A stretch of DNA of 64,000 bases from Takakia lepidozioides (taxonomy: Eukaryota > Streptophyta > Takakiopsida > Takakiales > Takakiaceae). Position 1 is the first letter of the stretch; every line of letters begins with the position of its first letter. The notes below the pieces were generated by a model that saw only the letters and a list, made by a program, of their open reading frames with translations, did not search any database and was not told the DNA's origin. The stretch lies in contig CM060733.1 in NCBI GenBank assembly GCA_030704615.1, forward strand, positions 16,802,001 to 16,866,000, read 5' to 3'. The translations under genes were made by a program, and so were the position numbers. Positions 57,101 to 64,000 of the stretch are shown one piece after another.

Positions 57101-57440
57101 ACAAAACTCCATGCTGACCCTCCGGGAAGATGTCATTGTCGCTAGATTGTATAGCCAAAGAGGGCAACAAATGCTCACAATCGGGAAATTGAAAGTTGGT
57201 AACATTTGTACTCTTATATTAAAGGGGTCGTTTTTCAGCTGCCTGGACCTCTCACAGACATATGCGTGTAGAAATACAACCCCACTTGAAAATGGCTTCG
57301 ATAAACGTACGTTTTTCCCTGCAACAGACCAAAAGACAGTTTGGTTGAAGGCCATGAGTTGCTCACACAATATGAACATACACATTTTCTAAGTGTCAGG
57401 CTCGAGATAGCTCCCTCAAAGAATGAACCCTTGTTCTCAG
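57101..57440. other. No gene seen
   Basis: Short open frames on both strands overlap here; none has a recognisable domain. Confidence 0.4.
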
Positions 57441-57540
57441 CCGCATGCACCTAAGCCACAACATACATCGTTGTCCACTACATTTATGTGGCATAGCTCT
57501 TTGAGTTTTGTGGCACAATGCTTAGGTGCACAACAATGTT
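57441..57540. repeat. Inverted pair related to the 82-bp repeats at 44.2-44.7 kb
   Basis: TGCACCTAAGCCACAACATA (57448) on the plus strand is the inverse of TATGTTGTGG...CTTAGGTGCA, and GTGGCACAATGCTTAGGTGC follows at 57512 in direct orientation. The 100 bp can fold back on itself. The motif is shared with 44157-44238 and 44607-44688. Confidence 0.6.
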
Positions 57541-57849
57541 GATATTCATTTCAATTTCAATATGATTTACTTTTTACTTTTATTGATGAGTAATTATAAT
57601 ATATTAATATATCAACATTTGTTACTGTCCAAAATATACATTAAACACAGAATATAGGTAAATTGAAATGTGCTTATTATGAAATCAAAGTAATATTTGA
57701 AAGCGCTACAATATTTATATTGAATATGTGAAGAAACGAAAGAACGACAAAGAAATATTAGACCAGATTTGACAAAAATGATTTTTATAATTCAGTTGTT
57801 TCTTTTTCCGGGCAATCCGGGCAGCTTCAAGAAATAAAAATATATGTAG
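57541..57849. other. A/T-rich, no gene seen
   Basis: Very A/T-rich sequence with no feature recognised. Confidence 0.5.
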
Positions 57850-58007
57850 ACGCCTCCCGAAGGCAGCGTAAATTATGGTGTCGCTTCACCACAGGGGCTA
57901 CTGCCTTCCAGCTGAACGGTGGACACCTTCATGACACACCATACCGTGGTTTGAACCCACAACCACATCCAACTTGGTAAGTGCCCATTACCACTGGGCT
58001 ATGTGCT
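57850..58007 (-). mobile_element. tRNA-derived SINE
   Basis: On the minus strand an RNA polymerase III A box TAGCCCAGTGG (58001-57991) and a B box GGTTCAAACC (57957-57948) are separated by 33 bases, both fitting the tRNA consensus. A body of about 100 bp containing GCTGCCTTCGGGAGGCGT follows, then an A/T-rich tail near 57840. The arms do not fold as a functional tRNA, so a SINE is the better call. Confidence 0.65.
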
Positions 58008-58319
58008 AGTTGTTGGTAGTTTCAAGAATGTATGTTGATGTGGGTCCGAAATGCGACCATGATGATGTGGTAGAAATGACGTTTTTTATTTTCTTATTTT
58101 TTTTAAAGTTCCAAGCCATGTGGGGAGCTTTAAAACAAGTGATCGCAATGACATGGCATGTGGCACTACGACATCCTATTCCTGCTCTACACAAACTAGT
58201 CTTTGACCTTCGGTTGTCATTAGAATTTTCCAATATAGTGGTGAATTGGTTCGCATTATGTCTAATGGTTTGTAAAGGCTTGATTCCGACCTACTTGCTT
58301 TTGGGCATGGATGAATGAG
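58008..58319. other. No gene seen
   Basis: Flank between the SINE and the presumed LTR. No coding or repeat signal. Confidence 0.35.
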
Positions 58320-58991
58320 ATCGCGAATGGAGCAAGATGGGGACAACTCATCCAGGGTAACGAATGGCGCGTAGGATGATGCTCTCAGTTAGTCCTAGAT
58401 GGATGATGACGGAGTAGCCATTACGTATTAGATGCCGGAACAGTTGGCTACGATTAAGTTGATGTTGTCTTTAGTTAACAGTTAGATTGGGATTAGATTA
58501 GGTGAGGTGGCCTGATTGTGTGGCCTAGCTGGGATGGCATCTGACCAGCCAATTAATGACGGCCGTTTGGCCGAGATAGGATTACATGCTTAAGTACTAT
58601 ATAAATCAAAGCACTCAAGGAATCGGGGTGGTGGATTTTGGTCACAGATCTTGTACGGTGTACCTTGGAAGTGTTTGGATGAATGTGTATGAGTAAGATT
58701 AATCTTTGTACTAGGTTCCATCCTATCAAGCGTGTCACTGCCCTACTGTGCTACAACCCTCATACTGGTAATACTGGACTGAAAGGGGGAATATATCCCC
58801 GACCCCGGAATCTTGGTGGAGATGGGGGCAGTTTATCTGTTACTATGGATGTATGAACTAATCATTTTCAGGTGCTGGTGTTGTGCAGGGAGGATAAGAT
58901 ACAGCCGTTAGCAAGCACGATGGCGGCGGCTTATACTTCTTGCTTCGTCGTTTTTGTTTTTGGTTTGTGCAACTTGTGTTGATTCTGTCTA
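58320..58991 (+). repeat. Presumed 5' LTR and leader of gypsy-3
   Basis: A TATA box TATATAAAT at 58598-58606 precedes a start-like region and a C/T-rich stretch, about 385 bp before gag. LTR borders could not be defined because no second copy is in the window. Confidence 0.4.
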
Positions 58992-61078
58992 ATGTGCGTG
59001 ATGGCGTCTCCTTCCCACTTTGAGCCGTTGTTTTCTGAGATTACTCCTGAGTTCAACTTTGAGCTTACTTTTTTACATGAATTACGAGTCCGTCTGAATG
59101 AAGATATCTGCAAATACGCTCCTGTTGATAACAAGGAAGCATGGACACGTGAAGAAATCGTGCTGGACACTCCCTCTGATTACTGGATTACCAAGTTCGA
59201 CGAGGAGGCTGCAAAAATTGCAACCACTGCCGCTAAAAAACGTGAACAAAAGCGCAAAGTGGACGAGGCACTGCAGGGGGCTTGGGCTGGGAAATTGTTG
59301 CAGGAATTGCATGCGGAGGAGATTGCTTAGAGAATCCCATTTTCAGTGCTCAAACGACGGATGAATGCTGGTGAACGATTCAGCTGGGCGGAAGTGGGTG
59401 TTTCTAAGTTGGCAGTTTCCCTTGAGCTTGGCCGTGATTTGGAGAGCTTCTCGCATCCCAACAGGCCTTGTCCTTTGCGGCTTTGGGAATTTGTCAAGGG
59501 TGGCACGGCTATTGTATTTTCCAATCTTCGTGAGGCCAAGGTTACTACGGCTGCTACTGATCCGACCTGGGAAGAGGTAGTCGTTGGGGTGCTTGAGCAA
59601 CACTTTTCTTATTGTGCCACGGACGTAGTGATCTTCCTTGGCAAAAGCTTCAAATACGAACGCGTGGGGCTCAGTCACGTGGCGGAAGCTGCGGAGTACC
59701 CTCCACATACCCTGATTGTCAAGGAACGTATCATCCGCTCCATTGCCAAAGTCTCATTTTGGCTCAAATCAGACAGGGAAGTTTGGGATCAGTTGGGTGA
59801 GGTGGTCTATCTTTTGCCCAAACACAAGTACATCAGTTGCCACTGTGTGGCGAACTGGGAGGAGTTCCTTCAAGCTCCAACGGATCGGAGGTAAGCTGTA
59901 TTGGTCCTGCCCATGTCTGTCTACACTAGGGCCATGCTGGAAAAAGAAGCAGAAGAGATGGTAGGTTTAAGTGAATTTGAAGCTAGAAGAGAGAGAGAGT
60001 TAGTTGCTGACAAGAATGAGATCTCTCAAGCTGAAGAATCTATTGATCAGGGAGGGGTAGCAAAGGATAAGGTCACTCAGGAGCCAGCTCTTGATGTGGA
60101 GGAGCTTTGTGAGGCCATGGGTGTAGTGTCCAATTGTCCGCCTTTAATGAAAATGTTGATTCTGCAAAACACCCTTCTGTCTACTGCTGGTAAACCCCCT
60201 GACTATACAGAGAAAATGCACAAACAGCCATACCCTGATTTTAACTTAGGGGATGATTTTGAATCGTTTTTGGAATTCTTTGATATCATTAGGGAGATCA
60301 ATTCTGTTCCATCTCGTTTTGTTGTTAAGGCTTTTCCGGGTGTGCCTGAAAGGTGAGGCTCGTAAGATTTTTGAGTCCAACATCAAAGGTAAGACTGAGC
60401 TGCCTTGGGAAGAGGCAAAAGCATTGGCAGGAAGGTTGTTTCGAGAGTCCAAGCCCATGGCCTACACCGTGCCCGAACCAACCTTCGTCCCTGGTGACAG
60501 TTTAAATGGAAATATTACACTGATCTTCGCACAATGGTGTGTAAGGGCGTTGACGACCCTATTGAACGGACTGCCATACTGAAACATTGTTTCATCAAGG
60601 GCTTGCCACCAGCAGAAAGAGTTTTTCTACAGAAGCAACATTATCATCATGAAGACAAGATGGTTAGACTCTTGGAAGAAAGGCTTAGATTAAAAGCTGC
60701 AAAGGCTGGTGTACCCCACACTTCCCCCGCCAAGGCTACCCATTTATTGGCCAGCTCTTGTGGTACTAACATTTCTGATTCTCATGAAGGGGGGAAGCTT
60801 TGCACAAATGAGCTACTTCCTCCATTGTACAGCCGGAGCTGCACCAATTTCGTAGTGAGGTGCAAGACCAAATTTTGGCCATGAAAAGTGAAATAACCCG
60901 ACGTACCTCGGATTTTGATGACCATCATGTTCAAGGTAACAAGCCTACTGGTTCTTGTGGCAAGCCTCAAGCAGGTCAGAGGTATGTGAACAAGGCTTCT
61001 TTGCCTGCTTGCATGATTTGCAAATCTACTGAACACTATACTCGCCGGTGCCCGTTTCAGCCAGATTTACCAGCTTAA
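58992..61078 (+). pseudogene. Gypsy-3 gag with zinc knuckle, broken
   Basis: Starts MASPSHFEPLFSEITPEFN. The same frame continues through TAG at 59328 and TAA at 59892 into TRAMLEKEAEEMVGLSE. Shifts near 60345 and 60535 follow. The end has a CCHC knuckle CMICKSTEHYTRRC (about 61011-61052). A second, older copy of this gag is at 47131. Stops fit C-to-T changes of CAG and CAA. Confidence 0.82.
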
Positions 61079-61111
61079 AGAGAAAAAGGGTTTAAACAAT
61101 GGAGGTCGCCT

Positions 61112-61580
61112 GTGAGGGTGCCAGACGATCGTCCCCAGAACCCTACCTTTGTGGTAAGTGCGGTCCTTTTTCAAGATTTTAAGTTGTTACACTGTGAATC
61201 GCTTCACAGGCCTAGTAAGCTCCGTGTTAACCCGCTGATCATGACACAATGCCATGTTGGCCATCTGTCTTTTTCCTGCATTATTGACACTGGTTGGACA
61301 ATTTCTGCTATACCCCTTAGTGTTGTTCGTGTGTTGGGGTTTAGACTACAATCTGCTAAGGGGCTGGAGGTAACCATTGCACATGGCACAGCCTATGAGC
61401 TTCTTGGGTTGGTCACTTTACCTATCCGCATTAGTGGCAAGACTGTTACTCTCACGTCCATCGTCACCCTGGGCGAACAGTTTCTACTTGGTTTAGACTG
61501 GATGAAGCCAGCTGAAGCCAACATTGATCTTGTTGACATCACCATGTGTCTTCACAATGGCAAAGGCCAAAGGTAAGCCT
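61112..61580 (+). pseudogene. Gypsy-3 aspartic protease
   Basis: Contains the retropepsin active site CIIDTGWTISAIPLSV, then VTIAHGTAYELLG and FLLGLDWMKPAEANIDL. The frame is open over 154 residues, then shifts. It would cleave the polyprotein. Confidence 0.85.
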
Positions 61581-61715
61581 TTCCCATGTTTCTCTTGTTG
61601 TGGGCACCTCTATGGCCAATTTTGCTAAATTGAAGCTACAGGCTGCTAGCATGCGAGAACAGGTGGGTTTACATTATAATTGGGCACGATTTAGTCAATA
61701 TGAAGTTGTTGATGG

Positions 61716-62250
61716 GTGTCTTCATCAATGGCAATTTCCCTCACAAGGTCAGAAAAGAGGACCCCTCTGCCCGTTCCCAAGAACACATTGTTGCTTCGCT
61801 CCCCTATTGACTTTGTTCTGTCTGCCTTCTCTCAGCATATAGTGCCATCAGGGTTAGCATTTGTATGCCCTAAGGGGCACTTTCTGGAAGTGGAAGGCTG
61901 GAAAAAGTTAACCTTGCAAAAACACTGCCTCGTGGCAGCAGGTGTGATCGATCATGGATTTAATGGTGAAGTGCGGATTTTGATTGCTATCCCCGAGCGT
62001 ATACCTGTTCATGTGCGGAAGGGGCAGGTGCTAGCAAGACTTTCTGCCGTCCCTCTCTCAGAATTAGCTTCGGTTCAGCGTGCCTTGTCACCCCAAGACA
62101 TAGGGCTTATTGACAGCCCCCTGGATCAGCTGCAATCATTTGCTGCTCACCAAAGTGCCCCTGCTTGCCCAGCGCTTTCCCCTGCCCAGGAGCCTCATTT
62201 CCAACAAGTCCTCACAGACATCAAGGTGGGTGATCATCTTACCCCTGCCG
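61716..62250 (+). pseudogene. dUTPase-like domain in gypsy-3, between protease and RT
   Basis: Residues FVLSAFSQHIVPSGLAFVCP, then AAGVIDHGFNGEVRILI and IPVHVRKGQVLARL, follow the trimeric dUTPase pattern of motif 1, motif 3 (GVID..F.GEV) and motif 4. The R-S-G motif 2 is replaced by a KKLTLQKHC region and no glycine-rich motif 5 is visible, so catalytic competence is doubtful. dUTPase would remove dUTP during reverse transcription. Placement between protease and RT is unusual for plant gypsy elements. A plain spacer is the alternative reading. Confidence 0.6.
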
Positions 62251-62293
62251 AAAAAAACATGATCTTCATCTGTTTATTCGCAACAATCTAGAT

Positions 62294-62947
62294 ATGTTTA
62301 GCCAGGGCCCTCATGATCTTGGCAAGACTGACATTCTGCAGCATGATATAGTCACTGAAGGCTCCCCTGTCAAGCACGCATATAGGGAGAGTGTCCGCGA
62401 GCACAAGATTATCCAAGAGGAAATCACTCGCATGCTTGACGCAGGCGTGATCACTCCCTCCATTTCTCCATGGGCAAGTTGTCCCATTGTTTTGGTCGGT
62501 AAGAAGGATGGCTCCACTCGATTCAGTGTTGACTTTCGCCGATTGAATGCTAGTACTAAACGTGATGTGTACCCTCTTCCTCGCATTAATGAGACCTTAG
62601 ATCAGCTCAACGGTGCCACAATTTTTTCGTCCCTAGATCTGGCAGCTGGCTTCTGGCAAGTTCCTCTCACTTCTGCTACCAAAGAAAAAACTGCTTTTAC
62701 CTGTAGGATGGGTATATATCAGTGTGAGACTATGCCGTTTGGGCTTTGTAATGCCACAGCCACGTTTCAGCGGCTAATGGATGTAGTGTTAGGCAACCTC
62801 AGACGGGAATGTGCCCTTGTTTATATAGATGACATCAATGTTTACTCTACTACCTTCGAAGCTCATCTGTTGGACTTGCAAAGGGTGGTGTGTAGACTTC
62901 ATGTTGCCCAACTTAAAGTCAAAGCAAAAAAGTGTGACTTGGATTAG
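62294..62947 (+). CDS. Gypsy-3 reverse transcriptase
   Basis: Open for 217 residues: VGKKDGSTRFSVDFRRLN, SSLDLAAGFWQVPL, KTAFTCRMG, PFGLCNATATFQRLMD and the catalytic VYIDDINVYS. It ends with a TAG at 62945. This is the palm and fingers of a Ty3-type RT. The upstream spacer has a stop at 62289. Confidence 0.88.
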   Translation: MFSQGPHDLGKTDILQHDIVTEGSPVKHAYRESVREHKIIQEEITRMLDAGVITPSISPWASCPIVLVGKKDGSTRFSVDFRRLNASTKRDVYPLPRINETLDQLNGATIFSSLDLAAGFWQVPLTSATKEKTAFTCRMGIYQCETMPFGLCNATATFQRLMDVVLGNLRRECALVYIDDINVYSTTFEAHLLDLQRVVCRLHVAQLKVKAKKCDLD

Positions 62948-63495
62948 GCTCATATTATCGCCGATTCATCTTTCAATTTGCAAAGATTGCTGCTGCATTG
63001 ACTAGGCTTTTGTCTAAAGATGTGAGATTTTGCTTGGGCCTCGCTGAAACATCTGCCTTTGAGAAACTCAAGGTTGCCTTGACATCTGCCCCTGTTCTTG
63101 CTTACCCCGATTTCACCTTACTTTTTCTCTTACAGACTGATGCCAGTGATTTGGCCATCTCTGCAGTCCTCAGCCAAGTTCATGATGGGCAGGAGCATGC
63201 GGTGGCCTATGCCTCTCGGTGCTTAGACAAACATGACCGCAACTATTCCATCACTGACAAAGAAGGCTTAGCGGTTATCTTTGGTGTTAAGTGTTTTCGT
63301 CAGTACCTTCATGGTTGCCCGTTTGTCTTTGAGACTGATCACCTTCCATTGAAAACATTGCTTACTCCTAGGAAACTGACTGGGAGGTAGGCAAGGTGGG
63401 CTCTGATTTTACAGGCCTATGATTTCAAGATTACTTACAAGCGTGGCAAGGACAATGTTAATGCTGATGCCCTTACCCGGGGGGAAACCAAGTGA
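62948..63495 (+). pseudogene. Gypsy-3 RNase H
   Basis: SAFEKLKVALTSAPVLAYPD, LQTDASDLAISAVLSQ, VAYASRCLDKHDRNYSITDK and FETDHLPLKTLLT are the RNase H blocks. A TAG at 63388-63390 interrupts GR.ARWALIL, where CAG is expected. The terminal GKDNVNADALTRGE follows. Confidence 0.85.
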
Positions 63496-64000
63496 GCAAC
63501 CCCTTATACCAGCCTTGATGACTTACTTCTTGTTTCCTCCCCCCCCCAGCTCAAACTGCTTCAGCTTCTGCTGTTACTGACCCAGTGGCACTATGTCACC
63601 TTTTGGATTTTCCTTATGTCCCTGCCGATTTACTTGACGCTTGGGATCTAGCTCAATTTGATGTTCATTAAGTTTGCCACTGGTACTAGCCTGCATTAAG
63701 TGTGGTAGACCCACAGTAGGGATCAGTCAGTCCCTTACCTGCGCCTGGTTCATTTTTCTCCAAATCTGTTGCCTGTTTTTGTTTCTTGACCAAGGGACAG
63801 AGCCGTTCATTAAGGCCTTCATACACCTTCATAGGCAGCCTTTTGAAAGGATGTCAGAAGTTATGAAGGGAAGAACACGGGGGCGGCCACTGCTGTGTGG
63901 CCATGAAGGTTGTAAACATGGATAACCCACTTTACGAAGCTCTCCTCCATAGGTGCAAAGCCGACACCCACTTACGTGGCATATCCAAGCTACTTATGAG
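63496..64000 (+). pseudogene. Gypsy-3 region after RNase H, truncated by the window edge
   Basis: Only weak coding traces (a Cys/His pair in CGHEGCKHG near 63893 and LYEALLHRCKADTHLRG near 63930-63980) are visible before the window ends. Integrase would be expected beyond it. Confidence 0.45.

Noticed and set aside
57941-58010. Functional tRNA gene
   Set aside because: A and B boxes are good but no cloverleaf acceptor or anticodon arms pair; a SINE fits better.

Overview
The window is nuclear DNA of a land plant. It has intron-bearing plant genes (class III peroxidase, alpha-type phospholipase D, an ALS3/STAR2-like permease), fragments of pentatricopeptide-repeat (PPR) genes and of mitochondrial EF-Tu, and a large load of nested transposons. 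The PPR paralogues, the OSB-type PDF motif and the retroelement-borne DNA methyltransferase make a seed-free lineage such as a fern plausible. That placement is inference, not something the sequence proves.

Host genes. An unrecognised three-exon gene lies at 492-3809 (minus). It is head-to-head with an intronless UPF0014/ALS3-like gene (4325-5158, plus). A four-exon peroxidase follows (6176-8146, minus), and an apparently intact four-exon PLD-alpha lies at 49207-54105 (minus), with a LINE relic in its first intron.

Transposon nest (about 9.4-48.8 kb). The oldest clear layer is a Ty3/gypsy element, here called gypsy-1. Its polyprotein carries a C5 cytosine methyltransferase domain between protease and reverse transcriptase. 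Its 5' half (LTR-gag-PR-DNMT-RT) lies inverted at 11656-20022. Its 3' half (RNase H-integrase-LTR) is on the plus strand from 21272. The two halves break at the same codon. The integrase is interrupted by a 14,513-bp element (22887-37399) with an exact 8-bp target duplication, short terminal inverted repeats, a decayed hAT/DUF659 transposase, three arrays of GCGACCGCCA..TGGCGGTCGC hairpins, repeated TATA cassettes, and cargo including a RING-H2 protein and a kinase-like protein. Further downstream gypsy-1 is interrupted again by a 6,197-bp CACTA element (37771-43967, CAT duplication) that has captured exons and introns of mitochondrial EF-Tu plus PPR and OSB-like pieces. Around this nest are the 3' end of a second gypsy (LTR 20359-20987), a chromovirus deletion derivative (44965-46437) and a gag relic (47131-48410).

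Right part (54-64 kb). It holds a CT-rich region, a LINE relic split by an element with 24-bp inverted repeats, a tRNA-derived SINE, and a third gypsy (58992 to beyond the window end) with a dUTPase-like domain between protease and reverse transcriptase.

Most element frames are broken by stops that single C-to-T changes in CAG, CAA or CGA would explain. This fits silencing by cytosine methylation followed by deamination. The combination of a methyltransferase-bearing retroelement and a giant hairpin-array transposon with cargo is the most unusual content.
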